Positions 1-8,423 are shown, counted from the first letter of the stretch. The stretch is 30,565 bases of DNA from an uncultured Gemmatimonadota bacterium (GCA_903894655.1 CAITQY010000679.1:1-30565), one strand, 5' to 3'. Numbers and translations are program-made. The notes: generated from the sequence alone by a model not told the origin.

Positions 1-75
1 AACAGCAACGGCGAACAGCAACGGCGAACAGCAACGGCGAACAGCAACGGCGAACAGCAACGGCGAACAGCAACA
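1..75. repeat. 13-bp tandem repeat array
   Basis: Five perfect copies of the 13-bp unit AACAGCAACGGCG run from 1 to 65, followed by a partial copy that leads into the palindromic element at 66. The array probably continues left of the window. No spacer sequences separate the units, so it is not a CRISPR. A 13-bp period cannot keep one reading frame, which argues against coding. A related AACAGCAACAGC block opens each of the two larger units that follow. Confidence 0.95.
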
Positions 76-374
76 GCTGGAACACGGAGAGCACGGGATT
101 GCACGGATTACACCGATAAGATGAAAAGCGCGGTTGATCTTATCCGTGAAATCCGTGCAATCCGACTGATCCGTGTTCAAGCGGTTGCCGTTGCAGTTGC
201 CGCTGAAATGCCGTGAACAGCAACAGCTGGAACACGGAGAGCACGGGATTGCACGGATTACACGGATTACACCGATAAGATGAAAAGCGCGGTTGATCTT
301 ATCAGTGAAATCCGTGAAATCCGACTGATCCGTGTTCAGGCGGTTGCCGTTGCAGTTGCCGTTGAAATGCCGTG
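66..374. repeat. Two tandem copies of a long palindromic element
   Basis: Unit A (66-215, 150 bp) and unit B (216-374, 159 bp) are nearly identical. B carries one extra 9-bp GGATTACAC step. Within each unit two arms of about 42 bp are near-perfect inverted repeats: 80-122 with 137-178 in A, and 230-281 with 296-337 in B. Each pair closes on a 14-nt loop, so each unit could form a long hairpin or cruciform. The arms are built from short sub-repeats of the CACGGATT/ATCCGTG type. The 3' part of each unit (GTTGCCGTTGCAGTTGCCG) is roughly complementary to the 13-bp array at the window start, so the structure may be larger. It looks like a dispersed intergenic palindromic repeat of the REP/BIME kind. 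No transposase is present. Confidence 0.9.
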
Positions 375-417
375 GTGGTGGCAGTCCCGCCACCCCTCAG
401 CCGGCACACCACCACGA

Positions 418-1374
418 TCAGCCGACGATCGTGAGCCTCGGCCGCTCCATCACCGGTTCGTTCACGGACGCTAACTCCATGACGCTGGCGCGGGTGGCCC
501 AGGCGTAGCCGCGGGCGGCGATGGCGGCTTCGACCATGCGCGCGCCAAGGAAGTAGCCGGAGCGCTCAGGAAGCACCGTACGCTCAATGGTGCGGGCCTC
601 GTCGCTCATCCCGCCGGAGAGGTATCGTAGGCGCAGGCCCAAGGCCGTGCGGTCACCGTCGGTGTTGAGGGCGCGGTGCAGCACTGGCTCCACCTCGCGC
701 ACACGAGCGTATTGCTTGCGGGCGAACCCGAAATATTCCCACGCGGCATGTCCCGGGCTGACGGCGCGGGACACGTGTACGGCTAGTCCCTCGTTGACCA
801 GCAGCTCGCGCAGCGAGGCCTGACGGCCCGTTTCCCAGTACGAGTAGTACCCGCCGGCGTCTTCCACGAAGCCGCGCATGTCGCTGCGGCTGGACGGTGA
901 CGTATAGCGCACAACGTGCGTGATTTCGTGCGCGAGCCAGAGGGGAATCAGTTCGGGATCGAGACCGAGACCCTGCGTGTCCGGGTTGGCGACACCCGTG
1001 AAGTGCTCGAGGCACACGAACGCCACGCCGCGGCCGTTGACGACCAGCTCACCGGCGTTGGCCGCGCCGACGCCCACCATAAGGACGACATCGTAGCTGA
1101 CATCGATGTCGAGCAGGGTGCGGACCTTCTCTTCGGCCTGACGCGCCAGCGCGACCACATCGGTGCGCGACAGGAGGGTGCGCAGGTCATCGCGATTCGC
1201 GTTGACCGTGGACTGGACGACGTCGTCGAAATGCGGTCCAGACGGCTCGAGGACATAGTTGTCCCAGTAGGCCGTCAGTAATGCCTTATGCCGCTCGAAA
1301 TAGGCCAGATACGCCGAAACGCGGTCGTCGGCTTCGAGTACGGCGAGAAAATCCGGTACCAGATTGATCAACAT
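418..1374 (-). CDS. Putative zinc metallopeptidase (HExxH gluzincin type)
   Basis: This gene encodes 318 residues with no signal peptide. An HEITH zinc-binding motif lies at about residues 149-153, preceded by a hydrophobic helix (IPLWLA). A downstream ENE-like helix (NEGLAVH, Glu at about 195) could give the third zinc ligand. This arrangement resembles the predicted Zn-dependent proteases grouped as DUF2268, but that family name is a tentative match. The substrate is unknown and the protein is predicted to be cytoplasmic. The open frame begins with TTG at 1377, directly followed by ATG at 1374, which is the more likely start; neither has an obvious Shine-Dalgarno. It is read away from the DUF2225 gene at 1558, so the 183 bp between them should hold both promoters. 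Confidence 0.75.
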   Translation of the reverse strand: MLINLVPDFLAVLEADDRVSAYLAYFERHKALLTAYWDNYVLEPSGPHFDDVVQSTVNANRDDLRTLLSRTDVVALARQAEEKVRTLLDIDVSYDVVLMVGVGAANAGELVVNGRGVAFVCLEHFTGVANPDTQGLGLDPELIPLWLAHEITHVVRYTSPSSRSDMRGFVEDAGGYYSYWETGRQASLRELLVNEGLAVHVSRAVSPGHAAWEYFGFARKQYARVREVEPVLHRALNTDGDRTALGLRLRYLSGGMSDEARTIERTVLPERSGYFLGARMVEAAIAARGYAWATRASVMELASVNEPVMERPRLTIVG

Positions 1375-1557
1375 CAACGACCCGGGAACAGGAGACCGAC
1401 GCGATCGTGAGCTACGAGCGCAAATCGCCGAACAAGTGGCGAGAAGATAGCCGCGCGTTCGGGGCGGTACAAGCTCGCCGCGCGTGATTCCTGGGCACGG
1501 CGTTCAACTGTGGGGCAGAAAGTGCCGAGACTGATCAACGTCCCCTGACGCCGTGCC

Positions 1558-2211
1558 ATGACCACGCTGCATCTCATCGAACTGACCTGCCCCGTCTGCG
1601 ATCGGCTGTTTCGCTCGCAGGCTGTCGTTGCCACCAACGCCTTTGGTGGCAAGCGCACCGATTTTCACGAGCGCGCCGCTGGCATGCAGCCGCTGCCGTA
1701 CTTCGTCCATCTCTGCACGCACTGTGGCTACGCCGGTGTGCAGCGGGATTTCGGGCACGATGCACACCCGAACGACATGATCCGCGCTTTGGTGTGGAGC
1801 GAATTGTCCCCGTCGCTCACCGCGCAGTTCCCATCGGGCTCGCTCAAATACGAGCACGCGGCCAAGGTGGCGGAGTGGCAGGAAAGCGATCCGCGCTATC
1901 TGGCCGATCTCTATCTGCGGGCGGCGTGGTGCTGCGTGGACGAAAGCGACACCGAAGCCGAGCGCTTTTTCCGGCGGAAGGCCGCGTGGCGTTTTGCCGA
2001 CGCGCTCGACGCCTATGATGGAGTGCCGGTGGAAGAACGGGCGGTGATCACGTACCTGATCGGCGAACTGTGGCGGCGTATCGGCGACGGCGCGCAGGCG
2101 CAGCAGTGGTTCGATCGGGTGGCCGACGAAGTGACCGAACCCTTGGCGCAATCATGGGTGCTCGAGGCGGCGGATCAACAGAAGACCGCGCCGCGGGAGT
2201 GGTTTGGGTAA
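1558..2211 (+). CDS. DUF2225 family protein
   Basis: This gene encodes 217 residues. Two CxxC pairs, Cys11/Cys14 (CPVC) and Cys53/Cys56 (CTHCGY), look like a zinc-ribbon site in the N-terminal third, with the conserved FHER and HLCTHCGYAG blocks of DUF2225 proteins. The rest is helical and TPR-like, with Trp- and Ala-rich helices such as YLADLYLRAAWC and FRRKAAWRFADAL. The function of the family is not established. No signal peptide or membrane segment is seen, so it should be cytoplasmic. It converges on upp, and the two genes are separated by a 30-bp-arm inverted repeat that could end transcription from both sides. Confidence 0.85.
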   Translation: MTTLHLIELTCPVCDRLFRSQAVVATNAFGGKRTDFHERAAGMQPLPYFVHLCTHCGYAGVQRDFGHDAHPNDMIRALVWSELSPSLTAQFPSGSLKYEHAAKVAEWQESDPRYLADLYLRAAWCCVDESDTEAERFFRRKAAWRFADALDAYDGVPVEERAVITYLIGELWRRIGDGAQAQQWFDRVADEVTEPLAQSWVLEAADQQKTAPREWFG

Positions 2212-2216
2212 ACAAC

Positions 2217-2302
2217 TGCGAAGTATGGAGTAAGGAGTACGGGGTAGGGGGTACACACGACACCTTACGCCTTACTCCGTAGCCCTTAATCCGTACTTCG
2301 CA
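2217..2302. terminator. Inverted repeat between convergent genes, probable bidirectional terminator
   Basis: The left arm (2217-2246) and right arm (2273-2302) are each 30 nt and match as inverted complements at about 24 of 30 positions. Together they fill nearly the whole gap between the DUF2225 stop and the upp stop. The arms contain the GGAGTAAGGAGTAC-like pattern that also appears, unpaired, at 28123-28140 after queF. The position fits a shared terminator. A dispersed palindromic repeat is an alternative. There is no clear U-tract. Confidence 0.6.
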
Positions 2303-2303
2303 C

Positions 2304-2954
2304 TCACCGCGTGCCGAAGAGGCGGTCACCAGCGTCGCCGAGTCCGGGGAGGATGTAGCCGTGCGCGTTGAGTTCGCGATCAAGGGCGGCGGTGAGGATC
2401 GGCACATCGGGGTGCTCCCGGGCGAGTCGCTCGACGCCCTCCGGGGCGGCCACCAGACAGAGAAAGCGAATGCGGGTGGCGCCTGCGCGCTTCAGTGACG
2501 AGACCGCGGCACAGGCGCTTCCACCGGTGGCCAGCATCGGGTCGAGCAGCAGGAAATCCCGCTCGCTCACATCGCCCGGCACCTTGAAGTAGTAGTCCAC
2601 CGGCTCAAGCGTCTCGTGATCGCGATAGAGTCCGATGTGTCCCACGCGTGCCGACGGTATGAGCCGCAGGATGCCTTCCACCATGCCGAGTCCCGCACGT
2701 AGAATGGGCACAAGGGTGAGCTTCTTGCCGCGCACCGACCATCCCGATGTCGTCTCGAGTGGGGTGTCCACCGGCACCGATTCGAGCGCCAGATTGCGTG
2801 TGGCCTCGTAGGCCATGAGCATGGCGATCTCATCCACGAGCTCCTTGAACTGCTTCGTGGGTGTCGCGCGATCACGCAGCAGCGTGATTTTGTGGCGGAC
2901 CAACGGGTGGTCCACGATGCTGAGCGTGGGGAACGTGCGCGGCGAGGTGGTCAT
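2304..2954 (-). CDS. upp: Uracil phosphoribosyltransferase
   Basis: UPRT joins uracil and PRPP to give UMP and pyrophosphate in the pyrimidine salvage pathway, in the cytoplasm. The 216-residue product has the usual family length. It shows the N-terminal block ending in HPLVRHKITLLRD (residues 16-28), the PILRAGLGM block (83-91), the PRPP-binding loop DPMLATGGSA (138-147) and the C-terminal uracil-binding GYILPGLGDAGDR region (199-211). ATG at 2954 gives the standard N-terminus. It stands alone, divergent from the LOG-family gene at 3072 with 117 bp between the starts. That neighbour also handles nucleotides, but a shared regulation is only a guess. Confidence 0.97.
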   Translation of the reverse strand: MTTSPRTFPTLSIVDHPLVRHKITLLRDRATPTKQFKELVDEIAMLMAYEATRNLALESVPVDTPLETTSGWSVRGKKLTLVPILRAGLGMVEGILRLIPSARVGHIGLYRDHETLEPVDYYFKVPGDVSERDFLLLDPMLATGGSACAAVSSLKRAGATRIRFLCLVAAPEGVERLAREHPDVPILTAALDRELNAHGYILPGLGDAGDRLFGTR

Positions 2955-3071
2955 GCGTTCGAAAGTAGCCGTTCCGGATGGCCCCCCGGTAGTATCCGCC
3001 CGTCTCCATGCCGGGTTCCGGACGGACTCGGTGCCGATATCGCTCCGTCCAATCAGCGTTAGCTTTCTCGC

Positions 3072-3713
3072 GTGAACAGTGCATCCAGCGATTCCGATTC
3101 CAGGTATGCGTCCATTCTGCCCGTGAGGCCGCTGCGGCGGGTGGCCGTGTACTGCGCGTCAAATGACGGCGCCCGTCCGGAATACCTGGAGCAGGCGAAG
3201 GCCCTTGGCACCATGCTCGCCCAGCGCGGCCTCCACTTGGTGTACGGTGGCGGTCGGGTCGGATTGATGGGGGCGCTTGCCGATGCCGCGCTCGCGGCCG
3301 GTGGCGAGGTCATCGGCGTGATGCCGCATGGACTCGTGCAGCGAGAAGTCGCGCATCATGGACTGACCGCGCTGCGCGTCGTGGACTCGATGCATGAACG
3401 GAAGGCGATGATCGCCGAACTCGCCGATGCGTTCATTACGCTGCCGGGCGGGGTGGGAACGCTCGAGGAGTTCTTCGAGACGTGGACGTGGGCGCAGCTC
3501 GGCGTGCACCAGAAGCCGATCGGTCTTCTGGATGTCGCGGGATATTGGGCGCCGTTGCTCGCGTTGCTGGAGCACGTTGATGCCGAGGGATTTCTGCGCG
3601 GCACTCCACGAGAATGGTTGGTGGTCAGCGATGATGCGTCGTCGATGCTCACCCGACTGCAGAGTTTCAAGCCACCAACGGTGCGTCGCTGGATTCGACT
3701 TGGCGAAACCTGA
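3072..3713 (+). CDS. LOG-family protein (TIGR00730; nucleoside monophosphate phosphoribohydrolase)
   Basis: This gene encodes 213 residues with a Rossmann fold. Visible motifs are VAVYCAS (24-30), GGGRVGLMG (59-67), SMHERK (106-111) and the family signature PGGVGTLEE (125-133), which holds the catalytic Arg/Glu surroundings of lysine-decarboxylase-like LOG proteins. Characterised members remove ribose 5-phosphate from nucleoside monophosphates, including cytokinin precursors, and are often mis-annotated as lysine decarboxylases. The start is GTG at 3072; about 20 residues precede the core, so a later start is possible but no ATG lies there. The natural substrate in this organism is unknown. 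Confidence 0.9.
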   Translation: MNSASSDSDSRYASILPVRPLRRVAVYCASNDGARPEYLEQAKALGTMLAQRGLHLVYGGGRVGLMGALADAALAAGGEVIGVMPHGLVQREVAHHGLTALRVVDSMHERKAMIAELADAFITLPGGVGTLEEFFETWTWAQLGVHQKPIGLLDVAGYWAPLLALLEHVDAEGFLRGTPREWLVVSDDASSMLTRLQSFKPPTVRRWIRLGET

Positions 3714-3965
3714 TACGTTACGGTGCCGTCATCGGTGCGTCGGCGTGAATACCGATCGCAAGTGGAAACTGATCCGGTAGCACCGCAGTAAATGTCCAAG
3801 GAGCAATTTACTGAGGCGAGATTACCAGAATTTTACGATGCCTTTGGCGCGCTGTGTCCCTGTTCAGACGGCGAACACAGGCATAAAATTGACGCGTCGC
3901 GCCTGTAGCGCGAGCACCGTCGTCGAATCGGCGGGGGACAATGATGGGGACTATGCGAGGTCTGG
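3714..3965 (+). promoter_or_regulatory. Intergenic region with an 8-bp inverted repeat upstream of the ArsR-type gene
   Basis: The 252-bp gap holds no supported gene and is visibly more AT-rich than its surroundings. A perfect inverted repeat CAGTAAAT (3786-3793) / ATTTACTG (3806-3813), with a 12-nt spacer, lies about 150 bp before the regulator gene. ArsR-family proteins bind short dyads, so this is a candidate operator. Equally, it could be a weak terminator for the upstream gene. No promoter boxes are convincing. Confidence 0.35.
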
Positions 3966-4334
3966 ATGCGTCGATTCATTTTGTCAGATAGTGTCTTGCC
4001 ATTAGTTGCGGATCGCTTCAAGGCGCTCTCAGAGCCCGCTCGCCTATCCCTGCTGAGGGCATTGCAGCATGGCGAACAGACTGTGAACCAGCTTGTTGTG
4101 GGCACCGGCCTTGGGCAGGCGAACACATCCAAGCATTTGCAGGTGCTTCATGCCAACGGCCTCGTGAAGCGCCGAAAGAATGGGTTATTCGTGCATTACA
4201 CGCTGGCCGACCGGCAGATCTTGAAGTTATGTGAGCTCATGTCGCATCGGGTCAACGATCATGCCAAGGGGGGAGGCCGCGCCAAGGGTTTCGAACCGAT
4301 CGGCCGTGTCGATGATTCCGACGAAGTGGGATAG
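3966..4334 (+). CDS. ArsR/SmtB-family winged-helix regulator
   Basis: This gene encodes 122 residues of the small winged-helix ArsR fold: FKALSEPARLSLLRAL (18-33), HTH region EQTVNQLVVGTGLGQANTSKHLQVLHANGLV (37-67), with the recognition helix around QANTSKHLQVL, and a wing at KRRKNGLFVHYTL. The ELCVCDL-type cysteine metal site of arsenic sensors is absent; a single Cys at 89 lies in the C-terminal helix. It may therefore sense something other than a thiophilic metal, or bind metal through other residues. It precedes the beta-CASP gene by about 60 bp on the same strand and may regulate it or itself. The C-terminus after residue 100 is a short charged tail. Confidence 0.88.
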   Translation: MRRFILSDSVLPLVADRFKALSEPARLSLLRALQHGEQTVNQLVVGTGLGQANTSKHLQVLHANGLVKRRKNGLFVHYTLADRQILKLCELMSHRVNDHAKGGGRAKGFEPIGRVDDSDEVG

Positions 4335-4395
4335 GCACAGCCGATTCCGTCCGCTGGTGTGGCGACGATTGCTTTACCCTCAGGAACAGGTGCGT

Positions 4396-5793
4396 ATGCA
4401 GATCGAGTTCTCCGGCGCCGCCCAGGAAGTCACGGGCTCGTGCCATATCCTTCGCGTGGGCCAGCGCACGGTGTTGCTCGATTGCGGTCTGTTTCAAGGC
4501 AAGCGTAGCGAGAGCCGTGCGAAGAACGCCCGGCTCCCGCTCCCGGTTGACGACATCGACGCCGTGGTGCTCTCGCACGCCCACATCGATCACGCGGGTC
4601 GGCTGCCCTTTCTCGTGGCGCAGGGTTACCAAGGCACCATCTGGGCCACCAGCGCGACGCGCGACCTCTGCGCGCTCATGCTTGCCGACTCGGCGCATAT
4701 CCAGGAAAAAGACGCCGACTTCTTGGAGCGGCACGGCCGACCGCACGCGGAACCGCTCTATCGTGTGGAGGATGCCACGCGCACCCTAGAGCAGATGATC
4801 GGCATGCCGTACCACAAGTGGTTTGAGGTCACAGACGGCGTGCGCGCCATGTACACGGAGGCCGGACATATCCTTGGCAGCGCCTCTGTCGTTCTGGAGC
4901 TCCGCGACGGTGAGGAATTTCGACGCGTGGTTTTCTCCGGCGATGTGGGGCGCAACGACCTCCCCATTATCCGCAATCCGGAGCCGCCCACGGGTGGTGC
5001 GCACGTGATTCTGTGCGAGAGCACGTACGGCAATCGCGATCATGAGTCGGTGGAGGGTGCGCGTGAGGAGCTCGGGCGCGTTGTCCGCGAAACAGCGGCC
5101 CGCGGCGGACGCGTGTTGATTCCCGCGTTCGCGGTTGGGCGCACGCAGGAGCTGGTGTACGACCTCCATCAGCTGCACCGCGCCGGCAAGATTCCGACGG
5201 TGCCGATCTTCATCGATTCACCGCTGGCGACCGATGCGACGTCGGTGTTCGCGATGCATCCGGAAGTGTTCGATCACAGCGAAGATCTGGTGCGGCACAC
5301 GAACGACCTCTTCGACTTCCCGCTCGTGAAATTCACGCGCGACGTGAACGAATCGAAAGCGCTGAACAGCATGCACGGCCCGATGGTGATCATCGCGGCC
5401 TCGGGGATGGTGGAATCGGGGCGTATTCTGCACCATCTGCGCACCGGCGCCAGCGACGCGCGCAATACGATCCTGATCGTGGGTTTCATGGCTGAACACA
5501 CGCTGGGCCGTCGCATTTTGGAGCAGCGCCGCGTGATCAAGATTTTCGGTGACGAGGTCGAACTGGCCGCCCAGGTGGAAGTGTTGAACGGCTACAGCGC
5601 GCATGCCGACCGCACGGAACTCCATGCGTGGCTGAGTGCGGTTCGTAGCGGGGGCTCGGCCGAAGGGCGGGATCACCCGCACGTGTACTTGGTACATGGT
5701 GAAACGCCGGCGCAGACGGCATTCGCCGAGCAGCTTCGGGCCGATCGCTTCACGGTGACGATTCCGGCGCCGGGCACGGTGGTGTCGCTGTAG
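4396..5793 (+). CDS. Metallo-beta-lactamase / beta-CASP family ribonuclease-like protein
   Basis: This gene encodes 465 residues. The N-terminal metallo-beta-lactamase half has HAHIDHAG (61-68, the HxHxDH zinc site), EAGHILGSAS (155-164) and SGDVGR (181-186). A beta-CASP insert follows (CESTYGNRDH, then IPAFAVGRTQEL). The C-terminal RNA-metabolising part has VLNGYSAHADRTEL and VHGETPAQ. Relatives are RNA endo- or exonucleases of the CPSF73/RNase J superfamily, usually in the cytoplasm. The same frame is open from 4231, but ATG at 4396 starts directly with the conserved MQIEFSGAAQEVTGSCH and has an AGGA at 4382-4385. The longer version would overlap the ArsR gene. The exact RNA substrate is unknown. 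Confidence 0.92.
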   Translation: MQIEFSGAAQEVTGSCHILRVGQRTVLLDCGLFQGKRSESRAKNARLPLPVDDIDAVVLSHAHIDHAGRLPFLVAQGYQGTIWATSATRDLCALMLADSAHIQEKDADFLERHGRPHAEPLYRVEDATRTLEQMIGMPYHKWFEVTDGVRAMYTEAGHILGSASVVLELRDGEEFRRVVFSGDVGRNDLPIIRNPEPPTGGAHVILCESTYGNRDHESVEGAREELGRVVRETAARGGRVLIPAFAVGRTQELVYDLHQLHRAGKIPTVPIFIDSPLATDATSVFAMHPEVFDHSEDLVRHTNDLFDFPLVKFTRDVNESKALNSMHGPMVIIAASGMVESGRILHHLRTGASDARNTILIVGFMAEHTLGRRILEQRRVIKIFGDEVELAAQVEVLNGYSAHADRTELHAWLSAVRSGGSAEGRDHPHVYLVHGETPAQTAFAEQLRADRFTVTIPAPGTVVSL

Positions 5794-5854
5794 TCTTGCT
5801 TGAAGCTGGTGCCCCGTACCTTTGCGGTGGGCGCGTAGGCAGTAGTTTGGCAGG

Positions 5855-6544
5855 ATGGAACGCGCTGCCCGTGGCCGGAATCGGCTCCCACTCATACCCC
5901 GACTGATCGGCGCCGTGCTGATGGGTTGGGTGCTATGTGTAGCTGTCATCTACGGTTGGTCCCGACAGGCGGCCGAGGGGCATGCGGATGCCATTGTCGT
6001 GTTGGGCGCCGCGCAGTATGGCGGACGTCCGTCACCGGTGTTGCGCGCCCGGCTCGACCACGCGCTGGCGCTGTGGAAGAGCGATCGGGCGGCGCGCGTG
6101 GTGCTGACGGGTGGCCGTCGCCCGGGTGATCTGATCAGCGAAGCGGCGGCGGGGCAGCGGTATCTGGTGCGCCGTGGTGTTCCCACACAGGCCATTCTCC
6201 TCGAGCCAGCCGGGCGCACCTCACTGGCGTCGATGGAGGGTGCCGCGGCGCTGCTCCAGGCGTGGCGTGATTCGTTGCCGGCTGCCGTGCGTGATACAAT
6301 GCCGCGTCGTGCCAGCATCCTCTTGGTCAGCGACCCGTTTCACATGCTCCGACTCGATGTGCTGGCGCGGTTGCACGGTTTGCGTCCGCTGCCGTCGCCC
6401 ACCCGCACGAGCCCTATTTCGGCGAACCGTGCGGTGGCAATCGAATACATGCTGCGCGAGTCGCTCGCGCTGCCGACGGATATGGCGTTGATGCTCTGGC
6501 TCAGGCTGACCGGCAGGTCGATGAGCTCACCGACCACGCCGTAA
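5855..6544 (+). CDS. DUF218 (YdcF/ElyC/SanA-type) membrane-anchored protein
   Basis: This gene encodes 229 residues. One N-terminal membrane helix (about residues 16-35) is followed by the DUF218 domain: ADAIVVLGAAQYGGRPSPVLRAR (44-66), VVLTGGRRPGDLISEA, a LEPAGRTS block and SDPFHMLRL. Family members in enterobacteria (ElyC, SanA) affect envelope and peptidoglycan integrity; their biochemical activity is not settled. The domain should face the periplasm. The gene lies 61 bp after the beta-CASP gene and converges on the Ig-like lipoprotein gene. The 31-bp gap between their stops holds a 12-bp palindrome, CGTGCGCGCACG, at 6551-6562. Confidence 0.88.
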   Translation: MERAARGRNRLPLIPRLIGAVLMGWVLCVAVIYGWSRQAAEGHADAIVVLGAAQYGGRPSPVLRARLDHALALWKSDRAARVVLTGGRRPGDLISEAAAGQRYLVRRGVPTQAILLEPAGRTSLASMEGAAALLQAWRDSLPAAVRDTMPRRASILLVSDPFHMLRLDVLARLHGLRPLPSPTRTSPISANRAVAIEYMLRESLALPTDMALMLWLRLTGRSMSSPTTP

Positions 6545-6575
6545 TTCGCGCGTGCGCGCACGTATGCGCGTTCGA

Positions 6576-8423
6576 CTATCGGGCGCTGCGTGGCACTCGC
6601 ACGATGCTGCCATCGGCGCGAACCTGCTTGATGTCGACGTCCGGCACGAGGTCGCGATACGGTATGCCGGAGGTGGCGTCGAAGCCGAAGCCGCTGCGCA
6701 GGGCCGCAGTGAGCGAGAAAGCGTCGGCCGCGGCGAGGTTCACGAGATAGCCGAGATCCTGCAGCGAACCCACCGTGATGCGGCTGAGCGGTTGCACTTG
6801 AGTCACCGCAAAGCCTTGCATGAGCTCGCGCTGCATGACCGATGTGCGCCAATGTGAGTTGATGGTGCCGGCGCCACCGGTGTTTTCTACCGGCACCGGA
6901 TTGCCGGAGTACGTCACGGTGTTGATCGCGGCGAACTGCGCGCGCGCGCCGCTGCCTACGTAAAACGGGTCGCCCGTCATCGAGATGTCCAGCAGGGAGC
7001 GCCGGAAATTCCAGATGGTGCCGATACCGAGCACGTGCCCGATTTCGTGGAGCACGACTTTCTCGAACTGCCCCCGCGCCACCAGCTGACTGACGTCGAG
7101 ACTATCGAACTCCATGAAGCCGAGAAACGGGATCGCATTGCCGTTCACGTAGCATGGGCTGGCCTGGCCGAGGATATTGCCCGCACCAGGTGAACCAGGC
7201 CCATCGATCGAGTCGATGCGGGCAAAGATGATCGTATTCTGCACCGTACCGGTAACGGCCGGCGTCCAATCGCTGCAGGAATTCGCCGCGGGTCCCGCGG
7301 GAATGTTCACGTTGTTGACGGTACCGATACTGCCGACGATGACTTGCCGCCACTTGGCGACCGCGTTGGCGAACGCGGTCCGTACCGGCAGCGACGCATC
7401 ACCGATGAAGCGCACGTCCACATTGAATGCCGACGTGCTGACCGTGGTGGTAAACGTCGTCGATTTGTTCGGAATCGCCGAACTGGTGGCGACCAGTGTC
7501 TGCGTGCTCGCCGTACCAAGACGCCAGCTGCCGACGAACGCGGTACCATTGGCTGGATCGGACAGCACGGTGCTGCCGGTCACCGTGCCCGAGTTCGGGC
7601 CGGGGGTGAACGTGACCGGTACGGTGCCGACCGGATTACCATAGGCGTCGACGACGCGCACGCCGGGCGGAGTGCCGACGTTGATGTTTGCGACCCCCGC
7701 CTGATTATCGCCGACTACGCGCAGCAAATCGGCCGCCGGTCCGGCGAGGGCGTTCACGCTGAACACCGCCGGATTGGAGCCGGTCGCCGTGGCCGTCACG
7801 ATTTGCTGTCCAATGGCTCGGCCGATGGTCCACGCGCCGACCGCAGCAATGCCGAGCTCGTTGCTGGACTGTTGCGCGCCGAGCAGCACCCCGTTGCCCT
7901 GCACGAGGGTGAACACGACGGCCGCGCCACTGATGGGGTTGCCGTACTGGTCTTCCGCGCGCACGGTCGGCAGGGACGGCACGGGTGTGTTGACCGGGGC
8001 TTGCTGGTCTACTGCCGTGACCGGCGTGAGCCGTGACAACGGACCAGGATTCGCGGTCGCGGTGAAGGTGACGGCGGCGAGGCCATCGACCGTCGCCTGC
8101 AGTGTCTGCTGCCCGGAGGTGGTGCCAAGTGTCCATCCGCCCGACGTGGCATCGCCGCTCGCGGTGGTGCGGACCGAGTCGTTGATGACCTTGCCGCCAC
8201 CGCTCGCGATGCGCCAGCGCACCATGACATTCTTGATGCCCTTCCCCTTGGCATCGGTGACCCGTACCGCCGGCACGGCGGCCACCGCCGCGGCTACGGC
8301 AGCCGACACAGTGGTGCTGGCGGTGGCGGTCGCCGCGCTCGGGACCTGTGGGTCACTGCCGCAGCCGACGAGGACCCCGAGCACTCCGACCAGCAGGACG
8401 GCGTGGCGATTGGACAACGTCAT
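6576..8423 (-). CDS. Ig-like-domain lipoprotein with leishmanolysin-like metallopeptidase domain
   Basis: This gene encodes 615 residues. A lipoprotein signal ends in the lipobox LVGC (Cys21). Three Ig-like repeats of the invasin/Big_1 kind follow at about 50-125, 130-226 and 230-330, each with a VRAEDQYGNP-like strand and a late GxWxLG(x)xxGxQ(x)L motif. A C-terminal zinc peptidase domain (about 333-570) carries HEIGHVLGIG (459-468) and a later NSHWRTSVMQRELMQGF block (522-538). The His of HW is the likely third zinc ligand, as in M8 leishmanolysin-like enzymes. It should sit on the outer face of a membrane and cut extracellular protein. It is divergent from the M16 gene at 8519, with 95 bp for both promoters. 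Confidence 0.88.
   Translation of the reverse strand: MTLSNRHAVLLVGVLGVLVGCGSDPQVPSAATATASTTVSAAVAAAVAAVPAVRVTDAKGKGIKNVMVRWRIASGGGKVINDSVRTTASGDATSGGWTLGTTSGQQTLQATVDGLAAVTFTATANPGPLSRLTPVTAVDQQAPVNTPVPSLPTVRAEDQYGNPISGAAVVFTLVQGNGVLLGAQQSSNELGIAAVGAWTIGRAIGQQIVTATATGSNPAVFSVNALAGPAADLLRVVGDNQAGVANINVGTPPGVRVVDAYGNPVGTVPVTFTPGPNSGTVTGSTVLSDPANGTAFVGSWRLGTASTQTLVATSSAIPNKSTTFTTTVSTSAFNVDVRFIGDASLPVRTAFANAVAKWRQVIVGSIGTVNNVNIPAGPAANSCSDWTPAVTGTVQNTIIFARIDSIDGPGSPGAGNILGQASPCYVNGNAIPFLGFMEFDSLDVSQLVARGQFEKVVLHEIGHVLGIGTIWNFRRSLLDISMTGDPFYVGSGARAQFAAINTVTYSGNPVPVENTGGAGTINSHWRTSVMQRELMQGFAVTQVQPLSRITVGSLQDLGYLVNLAAADAFSLTAALRSGFGFDATSGIPYRDLVPDVDIKQVRADGSIVRVPRSAR

Noticed and set aside
1..374. 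CRISPR array
   Set aside because: The 13-bp units are contiguous with no spacers, and the two larger units are near-identical palindromes. There are no cas genes.
280..474. 64-codon plus-strand frame in the palindromic repeat
   Set aside because: It is made of repeat-derived low-complexity residues (VAVAVAV), crosses the hairpin, and ends inside the zinc peptidase gene.
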